64,000 bases of DNA from Hygrocybe punicea (GCA_963556145.1 OY744465.1:372001-436000), one strand, 5' to 3'; positions 22,853 to 34,124 are shown, counted from the stretch's first letter. Notes: a model not told the origin generated them from the letters alone. Translations and numbers: made by a program.

Positions 22853-23670
22853 CCGTTTCTCTTGTTACCTCCGTGGTGCTGGTCACCCAAACCATCCAAA
22901 TCTTAGCCCTGACATTATACCATCTTCTTTTCATGAAGCAGCAAAAGATGATTTAGCATTTTATGCAAGATGCTTCCTGTTCATGGTCAGTGGTAGTGAA
23001 CTCTTACCAGGAAATGGACAGCATATCACTGTACATGGTTTTGCTGCTCATCATATGGTAGTCATAAGCTTATTTGGTCCATCAGATATGCCTTGTCAAG
23101 TCCTTGCCATTATGCACTCAACCTACAAATCAACAAGATCAGGTACCAGGTAGTAGGCAGGCAATTCGATCGCAAGTGCATAGTTTGCTCTCTGTGCTCT
23201 ATGTACAAACTGAATGGACAATGCAGTCTAATATTCTGTCACCATTCTTTTTATGCACATGCATGATGGAGCTATGTGTTCCCATCAACAATGCCTCCAA
23301 GATGCTTCTCCTTGACTTTGTTCCAGATGATGATCAAACAGCCACCTCTTTTGATACCTGGGCCCATCAATCCCTATTCCAGCTTGACCATGGTAGCAAA
23401 ACCTTCAACCAAGCTTGATGCTCTGCCTTTGTATGTTATTGCCATAATCTTTCCATCACTTGTATGCTGTCTTTACCTGTAAACTGTCCTTACGCATGCA
23501 ATCATGATTCACAATCAATGTCCATTTGCACAAATGAGCAATTGAAAAACAAATTGAACACGCTACTACATCTTCTAGTCTCTCTTGGTAGGCCCTCTCT
23601 GCTGTGCTGGTCGAATTGTAACCGAGGCCCACATCCTTTCGACAATTGGATTCATCAGAGAGGATAACAC

Positions 23671-24895
23671 TGGCACACTGGCATCATTGCTGTATGTGAT
23701 TGAATAACAAAATCAACTTTAGAATTCAAACCACTCACAGAGATTGGGCAGAATCACTTCGCTCCTGAGGCTGACTGGTTTGGATCTTGGACTCAGGTAG
23801 GTCAGGTTTGGCTAGTAACAAGCTCAATCCTGAAGGTGCAAAATACCAGGATCATAGCACAGTACCTTTGTCATGAGTGCTCAAGTCCAACGGCATGGTT
23901 GTGGTGAAGATTCCACTCACAGACTGTGGGCTTATGTACCCTGCCAGTGCTGCATCTTGATTGGATCCACTGAGAAGGAGTGGTGTTTGCACAGATCCGA
24001 GGGTTTTCGAGGTGAACGTTGCAGCAGGTGCTGCTAGCCCTAGGACCCCAGAGACCCTTAGCCAGTAGATTCCCTTTCCTGTAGTAGCTTAGTCATCATC
24101 CCAGGGTTTCCCTTGCTTTCCCCTCCCGCTGCGACTCCTTCTGAGTCTTCCCCTCAGAGGTCTGGAGATTCCCCCTCCAACGTCTTCTCACACCAGCATG
24201 GAATTCCTAAAATGGTGCCGAAAACTGCCTTGCAAATGCAAACACAGTTCAACAGACCCACATACAAACCGACAGATGGAGGAGGTTGACGCGAGGTTGA
24301 ACCAGGAGACGCGACGGGGTTTGGTGAATGACCAGCATGATACGCCCACCCTTGCTAGCATTCCTTCGTCTGCCACACATACCCAATCACCTCCACACCG
24401 TTCATCTGGGCTGAAGAGGCCACATTACAACCAGCTGACCACATTTCCTAACCGTTTATCTGCCTCGTGACCTTTTGGTCATTCACTCCAACTCCCGGCA
24501 ACACCACCACCTTGCAATGCCTTTCTGACAATTACAGCCACAAGCTGCCTCATTCGCCCCATATTCCCTGCTCCCACGCCTTTTTGACACCCCAGCCATG
24601 TACAACCCGATTACCACGTAAGACACCCCTTTGTCTACATCCCTGACTGCAGATGGGCTCATCCAATCCCACAGAGCCCTATCTGACCTCGCATTCACCC
24701 ATGTAATCCTGAATTCATGGTTGCCAGCCATTTAGATCATCCAGTGGTGGCCGCTGGCACATTCAAGGCAGTATGTGGGGTAAGAGACGACCCATTCATT
24801 ACTAGCAATTCAAGGGTATATTATCACACCGATTTTCTCAATTTGTAGTTGTAATCCAACCATCACACTTTTTCACACCCTCTCAACCATGATGC
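23671..24895. other. Spacer between the two ORFs of the 10.7-kb element
   Basis: Short open frames only (for example 24198-24470 plus). Nothing recognised. It may hold the tail of the large ORF and the N-terminal exon of the integrase-core ORF. Confidence 0.35.
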
Positions 24896-26720
24896 ATGGC
24901 CCATGTCCCTGATCTGAGTCATGAGCCAATATCTCTGCAACTAACAAGCATATGTATTGCATTTGCTCAGCTGGGCCGTCATGTCAATGTTGCGCTCCAC
25001 ACTCAGATTGGCGACTACGCTCGGCTCACTGAGCAACACAACGAATGTCTGCGACTTTCTTCACTAGTCTTGCAGGCAAGTACACATGATTAATTGTTCA
25101 TGCAAAGTGGAACTAATTTCAATTTTTAGCAAATGAACTACATCCCTAATGAAGAGCGTATCATTATTGAAGCAAGTATTTGATAACATGTTGACATGCC
25201 TTGATAAAGCATCGCAGCTCTCTGCTGACCCTCCTGATGCACCACTGATGCCAACAGCCACTCTTACCCACACAGGGGGTCAAGGCTGACCACACATTCA
25301 TATTGAACCTAGCATCCTTGCACCTGCTCTCATGCTTCATGGTCCTGCACATCTTGCTCCAGTTTTTGGTTGTTCCTCCTGCACTGTCCGCCGCCGAGCC
25401 CTTGAGTATGGCTTAGCTGAGCCAGGACCACCAGTTTATGTGGAATACAAGGATGAGGATGGTACAACAACCCGATTCTATAGGTTGTCAACAGGAGCAG
25501 TATCAGACATAGCTGATGAAGAATTAGACAACATTTTTAGACAACTCGTTCATATATTTCCAACGTTTGGACGGTGTATGATCGATGGCCATATACATCA
25601 TCTTGGCCATCGTATACCGCAAGCTCGCCTGGAGGCAGCATATTTTCATGTCCATGGACCTTCAACCTCCTCTTTTGGACTTCGTCACATACAGCACCAT
25701 GTGTACTCGGTGCCAGGTCCAAACTCCCTTGCGCATCATGACGGATAACATGGTATTTTTGACACATTCTAGAAATGAGTAACAATTCTAATGCCTAGCT
25801 TATTCAAGGCTTGATACAATGGAAAATCATCATCCATGCCTTTGTTGATGGCTTTTCATGGCTAGTTACTGGTATCGAAGCAAGTAACAACAATCACTCC
25901 CAGACTGTGCTCGATCTGTTCTTGGATCTTATTTGTGTGCATGGGATTCCCAGCCAAGTTCATGGAGATCATGGGACAGAGAATCTTCTGGTTGCCAAGT
26001 ACATGGAAAACTACTGTGGCTTAGAAAGAGGATCTTACATTTGGGGTCAGTATGTCAATTTAGTCTTGACAATGATTTCTATTCATCATCCACCACAGAA
26101 GTGTCCACAACATTTGTATCGAGCGACTGTGGTGTGATATCACAAGCGGCTTCGGTGCCAAATGGAAGATGTTTTTTCAGAATCTTGAGCTCCATGATGG
26201 TCTCAATCCAGATCTTGATGCACACATCTGGCTGCTACACTATCTGTTCCTTCCTGCGATCAACCAGGATGCACTTGATTGGGCAGAGGCTTGGAATTCA
26301 CACCAGATAACCATTCATGGAGAGCGACAACAAAGTCCTCGTGATATGTTCTTCTTTGGAATGCTTCAGAATGGCCCTCATGGATTGGATGGGATTCAGG
26401 ATGCTCCGGAGGAGGAGATCGAGAACCTGGATGAGTATGGGATAGACTGGGAAGAATACGATGACAACCGCATTCAAAATCACCACATCACAGAAAACCA
26501 TCTTGATAACGACAACCCCAATGACAACCCTTTCTTCACTCATCGTCCTGAGCAGCTGTCTCATGTTGCTGTCGAAGTACCAAACTCTCCTTTCACTCCT
26601 GATCAACTTCAGATTATCAAAGACCAACTTTCTAGGCTACCACATTTCAGCTTACGTAGCGTGGAAACACAACAGTTACTTTGGATAGATGCATTACACA
26701 TTTGTAGTACCTTTACTTAA
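24896..26720 (+). pseudogene. Integrase-core (rve-type DDE) ORF of the 10.7-kb element
   Basis: Colinear blocks cover an entire protein. The N-terminal helical part (24896-25093) is followed by a DNA-binding-like region HGPAHLAPVFGCSSCTVRRR (25332-25395) and RMIxGHIHHLGHRIP (25570-25625). Next comes HHVYSVPGPNSLAHHDG (25690-25748) before the catalytic core: IIHAFVDGFS (25820-25850, first Asp), VHGDHGTEN (25960-25990, second Asp) and, after an intron near 26046-26099, a stretch encoding IERLWCDITSGFG whose Glu is 34-35 residues beyond the second Asp. The tail holds WLLHYLFLPAINQDA, HGERQQSPRDMFFFGMLQ, an acidic YGIDWEEYDD block and ALHICSTF. It matches the Agaricomycete integrase-core family, from memory. 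A stop just after HHDG (or an intron there) and a frame problem near 26046 leave intactness uncertain. Confidence 0.75.
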
Positions 26721-26842
26721 ATAAATGATTACTCCAAGTCCCTGGCGGCATGGCCTGTGGTGTGTAGATTGTCTTGGGACATGGGGGACTGCTGTAACAA
26801 GGTAAGATCTCGCTACTATACATTTCTAGATAAGGAAATCCC

Positions 26843-27130
26843 CAATGAAAAATTTACAGTTGACGAAATTTTTTACTATGATGAAGTTTTTTACCATGAC
26901 AAAATTTTTTACAACAATGAAAAAACTGACAATGGGAAATAAATGAAAACAAAAAATTGACAATGAAAAAAAAACCACAATGGTTTTCTATTTTCAATCA
27001 ATTCTTATCTTTGCAAAGATTATTATTGCTATGTCCTTTTTAAGGCAAGCCATATGCAAAATCTAGTGTAACCAAGCGAAAGTTTGTGACCGGAATGGAA
27101 TTTTATTATTGTCCAAAGAGTCCCCTCATA
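26843..27130 (-). repeat. Right terminal inverted repeat of the 10.7-kb element
   Basis: Reverse complement of the left repeat, ending cccctcata followed by the CCACAG duplication at 27131-27136. It starts about 120 bp after the end of the integrase-core ORF. Confidence 0.9.
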
Positions 27131-27229
27131 CCACAGGCTTAAGGACAGCACTGCTGGCAAAGGGGGGAGGGAGACGATGAGAAAAACAAGATGTCATTCG
27201 ATTGCCTAATTTGGACATATTCATCGGTT

Positions 27230-27371
27230 CAAGCCATTCGGAGCCATCCAAAAATGGCTTAACAGCGAAGCCGAGCCTGCCGAGCCGTTAGCTGGTCCGA
27301 CGGCTTGGTTCGGCTAAACTCCGGTTCGGCTCAACGGCTAACGGCTTTGGAGCCGAGCCGTGGCAACACTA
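27230..27371. mobile_element. Right-end fragment of a hAT-like element
   Basis: The terminus GGCAACACTA (27362-27371) is preceded by repeated GCCGAGCC/GGCTTGG-type motifs, like the right end of the element at 57288-57866. No matching TAGTGTTGCC left end or 8-bp duplication was found nearby, so it is probably truncated on the left. Confidence 0.45.
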
Positions 27372-27482
27372 GCCTGATAATCAGGTGGTCCATTTGGATC
27401 CCATGGATGATCGATCGTAGGGCGACTATGCTTGGCTATAAGTCAATTCCAACTCACCAAAACTGATCCTCCAACCCAACCA

Positions 27483-28487
27483 ATGACAAGAGCTTTCCCC
27501 CTTACGCGGACGATTGTTCTCTGTAGGTATCCCAGCCATCCACCCCGTACCCTTTCTCATCAATAGGTTCTTCATGCAGCCGTCTTTGTGACCTGTTCAT
27601 TTATCGTCTTCTGTCTGGCGATATCTCTCTGCGTCCATGGCAATATAAACTTAGGCAGCCAGGAAGATCCCACCGAACCGCCCTTTAGTATTCCAGCTGT
27701 AAATCTCGCTACAGCACAGTGCTCTGTTGCCGTTGCACTGGTGTCTCTGCTCGTCGCCATTCCCGGGTAAGAAAATTTGTGATTGAACCGTCTACTCCAC
27801 TCACACTCGAACAGCCTCACTTTCCGTTTAAACAGGACGGTGCATTGGTATAAGTTTCTCTCTTTGGTGCGCTCAGTACCAATATGTCACAACCGTTATC
27901 GTTTGACTCTATATATGCAGGTCTGGTTCGAACTATGCTGGACCGTAGTGCTGGCGGTCCTTTGGTTCTGTCCGTATTCACGCACATTCTGCAAAGTATT
28001 CTGAGAATGAATCTCCAATCTTACTAATAGCAATTGCTGTGGCACTCTCCGTATTTTCCTTATCCACATATATCGCGACGTCAGTGGGCATTCCCATTCA
28101 CATGAGTCAGGATATAGTTACTTCATACTTTCAGCATCAGCTCACAAAGTTTCACAGCGGGTGCTTATGTAGTAAGCGCAGCAGCGAAGGTTTTTGCTTG
28201 GCTTAATTGGCTTCTCTGTATGCATTCATTCACTGGCATATCACGTCACTTTAATGATGGTACTACTCACAGTGTTTGGATATGGTATCGCCCTCATCGC
28301 TTGCACCATCATCAGTCTCAGTCGGGGCACGCCGAAAACTTACGCTAGCATCGAGGTTGATGAAATCCTGGTTCCCCCCTCGCCAGTCTCGCCGATTTCG
28401 CCAGTCTCACAAGTCCTGCCATCGTCTACGTATGTCCCCACGAACAGCGGCTACTACGCCACCAGCGATAAGATTCCCATGGCGTGA
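27483..28487 (+). CDS. MARVEL-like four-helix membrane protein, plus copy
   Basis: A short multi-exon gene. Start ATG is at 27483 (MTRAFPLTRTIVL). An intron follows (donor GTAGGTATC near 27522, acceptor CATGCAG near 27580). Next is helix 1 with SFIVFCLAISLCVHGNIN, then QCSVAVALVSLLVAIPG (helix 2) ending at donor GTAAGAAA (27770). A small exon starts at 27836, then the exon VWFELCWTVVLAVLWF (27920-27968, helix 3). After poorly resolved exons, SSQSFTAGAYVVSAAAKVFAWLNWLL runs to 28217, a 55-nt intron (28218-28272) follows, and the last exon gives FGYGIALIACTIISLSRG (helix 4) with a Pro/Ser tail ending PMA. From memory, basidiomycete MARVEL-like proteins have this layout; they sit in membranes and their role is unknown. 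Exon borders in the middle are uncertain. The 3' part is also present at 28747-29100. Confidence 0.65.
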
Positions 28488-29159
28488 GGCTATATTGTTT
28501 TTGTATTAGCAATGTAAGAATCTTAGGGACCCATTATTTCCTTGATNNNNNNNNNNNNNNNNNNNNNNNNNNNNNNNNNNNNNNNNNNNNNNNNNNNNNN
28601 NNNNNNNNNNNNNNNNNNNNNNNNNNNNNNNNNNNNNNNNNNNNNNNNNNNNNNNNNNNNNNNNNNNNNNNNNNNNNNNNNNNNNNNNNNNNNNNNNNNN
28701 NNNNNNNNNNNNNNNNNNNNNNNNNNNNNNNNNNNNNNNNNNNNNNGCATCAGCTCACAAAGTTTCACAGCGGGTGCTTATGTAGTAAGCGCAGCAGCGA
28801 AGGTTTTTGCTTGGCTTAATTGGCTTCTCTGTATGCATTCATTCACTGGCATATCACGTCACTTTAATGATGGTACTACTCACAGTGTTTGGATATGGTA
28901 TCGCCCTCATCGCTTGCACCATCATCAGTCTCAGTCGGGGCACGCCGAAAACTTACGCTAGCATCGAGGTTGATGAAATCCTGGTTCCCCCCTCGCCAGT
29001 CTCGCCGATTTCGCCAGTCTCACAAGTCCTGCCATCGTCTACGTATGTCCCCACGAACAGCGGCTACTACGCCACCAGCGATAAGATTCCCATGGCGTGA
29101 GGCTATATTGTTTTTGTATTAGCAATGTAAGAATCTTAGGGACCCATTATTTCCTTGAT
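28134..29159. other. 200-N gap flanked by an exact 413-bp duplicate
   Basis: Positions 28134-28546 and 28747-29159 are the same sequence, and each copy abuts the N run (28547-28746) exactly. This is the pattern expected when two overlapping contig ends were scaffolded instead of merged. The biological sequence probably contains one copy. Confidence 0.85.
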
Positions 29160-29231
29160 TCGTGCTTGTCCCTTAGTTGGTACTTTATGAGAAAAGTGTA
29201 AGACAAGATCAAGCCCAGACCACCGTCTTAG

Positions 29232-29272
29232 TGTCTTACTCGTCTTGATTTGGAAATCAAGACGAGCAAGAC
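29232..29272. terminator. Hairpin between the convergent MARVEL-like genes
   Basis: Arms gtcttactcgtcttgattt and aaatcaagacgagcaagac pair over 19 bp with one mismatch and a 2-3 base loop. It lies between two converging 3' ends. A role in 3'-end formation is a guess; a small inverted repeat of other origin is equally possible. Confidence 0.5.
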
Positions 29273-29509
29273 AGTTTAAGAACAAGTAGCTTTTCCTGAT
29301 GCTATGCATTAGAGAGTGATAATTACAGGGAAAGGCACATCGTCAACTTAAACATCATCATGATTTTTATTGCATATGTTACTTTGGTTACAACAGAGAC
29401 TGGTCTCAAGATTACCAGTATGGTACAAGGTTTGCATACGTAGACAATATCGTGCAAGACATCGAGTGTACGCCGGGCCTGGACATACTAATACAAAAAC
29501 AATATAGCC

Positions 29510-30519
29510 TCACGCCATGGGAATCTGATCGCTGGTGGCGTAGTAGCTGCTGTTCGTGGGGACATACATCGGCGATGGCAGGACTTGTGAGACTGGTGAA
29601 ATCGGCGAGACTGGCGAGGGGGGAACCAGGATTTCATCAACCTCGATGCTGGCGTAAGTTTTCGGCGTGCCCCGACTGAGACTGATGATGGTGCAAGCGA
29701 TGAGGGCGATACAATATCCGAACACTGTGAGTAGTACCATCATTAAAGTGACGACAAATAATGATATGAATGAATGCATACAGAGAAGCCAATTAAGCCA
29801 AGCAAAAACCTTCGCCGCTGTGCTTACTGCATAAGCACCCGCTGTGAAACTTTGTGAGCTGATGCTGATAGTATGAAGTAACTATATCCTGACTCATGTG
29901 AACGGGAATGCCCAGTGACGTGTCCGCAAGAGTGATATACGTGGTTAAGGAAAATACGGAGAGTGCCACAGCAATTGCTATTAGTAAGATTGGAGATTCA
30001 TTATCAGAATACTTTGCAGAATGTGCGTGAATACGGACAGAACCAAAGGACCGCCAGCACTACGGTCCAGCATAGTTCGAACCAGACCTGCATATATAGA
30101 GTCAAACGATAACGGTTGTGACATATTGGTACTGAGCGCACCAAAGAGAGAAACTTATACCAATGCACCGTCCTGTTTAAACGGAAAGTGAGGCTGTTCG
30201 AGTGTGAGTGGAGTAGACGGTTCAATCACAAATTTTCTTACCCGGGAATGGCGACGAGCAGAGACACCAGTGCAACGGCAACAGAGCATTGTGCTGTAGC
30301 GGGATTGACAGCTGGAATATTAAAGGGCGGTTCGGTGGGATCGCTGTTTAGGTTTATATTGCCATGGACGCAGAGAGATATCGCCAGACAGAAGACGATA
30401 AAAGAATAGGTCACAAAGACGGCTGCATGAAGAACATATCGATGAGAAAGGGTACGGGGCGGATGACTGGGATACATACAGAGAACAATCGTCCGCGTAA
30501 GGGGGAAAGCTCTTGTCAT
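29510..30519 (-). CDS. MARVEL-like four-helix membrane protein, minus copy
   Basis: Inverted copy of the gene at 27483-28487, with ATG at 30519-30517 and the same exon order. Differences include donor GTATGTATC in intron 1, loss of two codons in the loop after helix 1 (INLNSDPTEPP instead of INLGSQEDPTEPP), a 12-bp difference near 29755 inside the last intron, and Cys for Gly in helix 4 (VFGYCIAL). The tail again ends PMA. Both copies keep the motifs for splicing, so both may be expressed. The promoter arm is duplicated as well. Confidence 0.65.
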
Positions 30520-30640
30520 TGGTTGGGTTGGGGGATCGGTTTTGGTGAGTTGGAATTCACTTTATAGTCACGCATAGTCGCCGTACCGATCGATCATCCA
30601 TGGGAAGAAACCGGATCCAAATGGACCACCTGATATCAGG

Positions 30641-32260
30641 CAGGGGACAGAGGACAGACTATACCCTTGATTGACGCCTGGTATACGACGGGGTGCACAC
30701 AGCCTTACTGAATGCAGTGTTCGATACCCGGTAAATCGTACTCAATGGAATATAGTAGCCACAGCAGGGGAGGTCTTTTCCGACGTGCATAAGGCCACAT
30801 GAGGGAAAGTCTTGCTGCGCTCCAGAAGACCGTGATTCGCTGCGTCCGAGTCACAGTCAAAAGCTGCTTGGCCTAGGTACTCTGTAAGGAAGTATCAGGT
30901 GGATGTGGTACTCACCAAAAAGCGCTGATAACGCCTTGAATGTTGTGCTGCGATACGTCATACACTTCATGTAGTAGCGCTCGGGATCAATAGTCTGCAG
31001 ATATCGCCTGAGATCATGAGAACAAACAGGTTACTGCCAGTTGGGTCCAGCAAGCCAGCCAAGCCTATGCAATGCAAGCGCCTGCCAGAAATCCCCGACC
31101 CCGACACCCGACTCATTGCAGACAGCGCCCTGTAGTCCGTCGGCACGAAGAAAGCGCCTCGCACGAGCAACCAGTCCAAAGGCAGGACGTGGATCCAACT
31201 TTCTCACTGGCAGCCGAGTCCTAAAGGTTCCTTAAATGGTATTCGATCATGGCGGCAAATGCCGGATTTGGTTCTATTTGCTCTGAAAAGGGCTTTGACA
31301 ACGCAACTTTCCGCACTGGTTTGAATCGAGTTAAATCTTATCGACATGTATCTTCCAACCATCAGTGATTGCTGCCTCCGGTTGTGAGTTAAATCCACAA
31401 CTCTATGTGGAAGGTTGACCGACGCTGTTCAATTCAACAGATTTATGACTCGAGGTTAACTGATTTGTATGGCGTCGCCGCCCATAACTACGGCATGAAA
31501 GATGGGGGACCGAGATTGAAGTTTTTCCAGAACTGTTAGTGCCAGTCATCCTTTCGGTTGTCGTCGCTAACCGTTAACGCTTTCCTTTGATTCCTGACTG
31601 GACTTAGAATCTCTGCAATTTATCCTGTGTCGTCCCCATCAAGTCGCTTTCCTCGCAGCTAGCTGAGCGAACAGATCAGTTGAACGTTGTACCTGTTCGA
31701 CCTTGCATCATCTTTTTTTTTTTTTCTTTTTTTTTCTTTTCCCCCTGACTTCGCAGTATGAATAAAAAGGCCAATCGCGATTCCAACTTCTCCCCGGTTT
31801 TGGGTCAACCCATCCTTCATGCATGGGCCAGTCTTCTGCGCTCTGGTGGGGCAACCAACTTGGCCAGCTGCGGAGTTCCCCCCACATCTCATGCAGGCGA
31901 TATGGCCGCTGGAAGTCGATCTACGCACGGAAACATCCCCATCCTTCAAGCCGCATTGCTTCCTGGGATAGATCTAACAGCAGGGGCTTCCCATCGCTCC
32001 TGCTCATATTTGTCACGTCGAATGGCCGTTTGCTCGGCATCAATAATAATAATAAATACAAAACAATACAGCCTACGATTTCGCCCCGTTGCTTCCATGT
32101 ATTTTCTCAACAAAATACACTTTCGTGGGGCATCGCCGTTATTTTATTTCAGGGCGACGCCGCCTTGTTGGCTATTCACCACCTTAGTCGACAACTAAAG
32201 GTGATTGATTGGACAGTCATCATGACACACAGCGGGAAAGTGCGCCTAGTACATTTTACA
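30641..32260. other. Intergenic, no gene recognised
   Basis: No conserved frame was seen. A T-run interrupted by two C (31711-31741) is flanked by short open frames on both strands without recognisable motifs. It could contain the 3' UTR of the minus-strand gene that ends at 32261 and unrecognised short exons. Confidence 0.4.
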
Positions 32261-34124
32261 TTATGTATTGGCAATATGTCCCTTTTGCAACTCCCTTATA
32301 ATGCTCCCCAAACTAAATATTAATGGCTGCCACCCCTTCTCCTCTCTCAGTATTAGCGCCGCCAAGAAGATTGCAATAACCACAACCGCAATAATCGTAG
32401 TAATCATCAGGGGTTTACTCACTACCAAGGCCAGCCTCTGCACCTTGACCGTGCCATTCACCGGTAGGGTAACGAAGTCCCCTATGGGGAAGGAGCCGTT
32501 TTTGGGCCTGTAACCCCCGGAGTAGGCTTTTGATGCGGATAACACGTAGGCGTCAACGTGGGCGTTGATGGTGGGCAAATCGAGAGGTTTGGACGGAGAG
32601 TCCATAGTAGGATCGGCCATGAACAAGGATGCACTGAAGTAGTTGACGGCGGTCGCGGTATCGCCATACGGTTCGGGTTTGCTCGTTGCAGAGAGAAGTG
32701 ATTCGGTGAACAGGATGTCGGCTGCACCCTCGGGTATATTTCCTATCCGTGCAGAGGAAGAGGAAGAGGAAGAGGAAGAGGAGCCCGGCAAGATATGTAG
32801 AGTATGGTTAGTCTCCCGGACGACTGTCACTGAGGAAATATTCATCCGAGGATCACATTCGAGCACCGATGCAAGAGGGGGGGCGTAAAAGTACGGATCA
32901 GTCCTGTTGACGTCGCCCAATAGAAAGTCAGAGTTAGTGGCGAATACATAGCCAGAGGCGTTGTATGTAGCGAAGATGCCAGAGAGATCGATTTGAGAGC
33001 CCGGGCTGTGTGGGTCGGTATCAAAGGTGGAGTTGGACCCGAGGAAGAGGTATGCAGTGCGACTGCTGTTATCGTCTCTAACGGAAGCAAATGCTGGATT
33101 CAGTGGCAAGAGTACTAATGTGGTGCAAGAAATGGCCGGTATGAGCAGGGTGGAAGCAGGGTGGAAGTATTAGGCAGAACTTACATGCGTTAAATTGAAC
33201 ACGAATCGCGTCTGGCATTGCGTACGATAACACCCATGAATTCTGCGCAGTGACCCACGTAGACCCAACGTCCGCCCATTGGACCACTGGAGCTTCCCAT
33301 TTACAGTCGTATTGAAAATTCACACCATCGCTCGGATACTCCAAAGTCCCATTCACCCCTTCGGGATCCAGTTCCGGCCACCCAACGATCCAATTGGACT
33401 GAACATCATACCCAAACTGGGTGTTATATATGTGTTCAAGGCGAGCGATGAGCTCTGCGCGCTCGATGGGGAATTCCATGAACCCATCGTCCGAATCACT
33501 TTGAGTTGTGAGAGTGAAGTTGCCAATAGGGATGGTGATGGCCTGGTTGACGGGTACAAAAGATGTGCTGAATGTCCCCGGAGCCAAACCAGTGAGAGCC
33601 ATGAGCAAGATGGAAACGACGAAAGCGAGTCTGAAGGACCTGCTGGCGATGCCGAACAGTAAATGGGTGACGCGATCAAGAACGCTGGCATTGAGGGTTG
33701 AAACCTTGTCAGTTACGCCTGGCACTAGTTGTCCGGTGCGAGACAACTGGAAGGACCACTCGCCGCTGAAGACGTGGATCAATAATTTAGAGACCGGGAG
33801 TATTGCGAGGGTTTGCCATGCGATGAAGATGACAGTAAGAAAACCTTTGCTTTCGGAGACGGTGAAGGAGGAGGGAAGGAGGAGAGGTGTAATGTAACAT
33901 GAGATGGCGAGTACGATGTAGCCTATTTCGAGGAGGAGGAATATGAACAGCCGTATGAGGCGGGAACGATTAGATAAAGTGGCGAAGTCTTGGAATACGA
34001 TGTCTTTGGACAGACTAACTGTGCTGGCTGTGAAGGCACCCTTGGCGTAAGGATGCTCGGAAGGAGTGGACAACTGTGAATATGCATATGGATGCGGTAA
34101 GCTGTTGGTGGGATGACGGTCCAT
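32261..34124 (-). CDS. Four-pass fungal membrane protein with a large glycosylated loop
   Basis: ATG is at 34124-34122. Exon 1 runs to 33185, a 70-nt intron (33184-33115, donor GTAAGT, acceptor TTAG) follows, and exon 2 ends at 32261. The joined frame reads VQFNALLLPLNPAF across the junction. Helices are LFIFLLLEIGYIVLAIS (about residues 58-75), FLTVIFIAWQTLAILPV (96-113), FRLAFVVSILLMALTGLAP (163-182) and ITTIIAVVVIAIFLAALIL near the C-terminus. The long segment between helices 3 and 4 has many N-x-S/T sites (NFTLT, NGTLE, NSTF, NASG, NRTD, NISS, NHTL, NGSF, NGTV) and a poly-Ser run, so it is probably extracellular. This is a family of hypothetical proteins in Agaricomycetes; no function is known to me. 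The gene has no stop or frameshift. Confidence 0.8.

Larger units (their letters stand above)
16900..23670 (+). pseudogene. Large uncharacterised Agaricomycete ORF, broken by nested elements
   Basis: Blocks on the plus strand follow the order of a multicopy Agaricomycete family that I remember as hypothetical; some members may carry a HECT-like end, but I am not certain. Seen here are HKEIHVFYEKLPNLV-like residues (17720-17770), WCLLVGGNQQRQLD (17950-17990), ISVEDGASALFSYL (20190-20230), a GKGVGTGIE block (20383-20410), CGMLCLLHLYTLSAGP (20555-20600), FHDGFNVRISPN (20965-21000), RFSCYLRGAGHPNHPNLSPD (22854-22915) and MLLLDFVPDD..SFDTWAHQSL (23298-23380). The reading crosses the hAT-like and LTR insertions, then jumps frame many times. 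No catalytic residue can be asserted. It probably accompanied the integrase gene in the intact element. Confidence 0.45.
16415..27130. mobile_element. 10.7-kb TIR element carrying an integrase-core gene (6-bp TSD CCACAG)
   Basis: Both ends carry the inverted sequence starting TATGAGGGGACTC. The outer 76 bp of the two ends are identical. The similarity then continues with indels for about 367 bp on the left (16415-16781) and 288 bp on the right (26843-27130). The 6-bp CCACAG flanks it at 16409-16414 and 27131-27136. Inside, on the plus strand, are the remains of a large uncharacterised ORF (about 16.9-23.7 kb) and an integrase-core ORF (24.9-26.7 kb). A hAT-like element (18867-20064) and an LTR element (21228-22852) inserted later. 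Without these it would be about 7.9 kb. No DNA polymerase B, packaging ATPase or capsid gene was seen, so it is not a recognisable Maverick/Polinton. Confidence 0.85.
27373..30640. repeat. Inverted duplication containing two MARVEL-like genes
   Basis: The left arm (27373-28511) and right arm (29488-30640) are near-identical inverted copies that include about 110 bp of promoter and the whole gene. The shared outer border is cctgataatcaggtgg on the left and its complement near 30625-30640. The arms differ by point changes and small indels (for example near 27652 versus 30345). The spacer holds an N gap and an exact 413-bp duplicate. Confidence 0.85.

Noticed and set aside
16415..27130. Maverick/Polinton identity for the TIR element with integrase
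   Set aside because: Long TIRs, a 6-bp duplication and an integrase fit, but no polymerase B, ATPase, protease or capsid gene is visible and the termini begin TATGAGG.
28484..28961. ORFs spanning the N gap
   Set aside because: Open only because N was not treated as a stop; the gap is flanked by an artefactual duplicate.
30700..30760. tRNA-like T-loop (gttcgatac)
   Set aside because: The neighbouring bases cannot form the T-arm, acceptor or anticodon stems.
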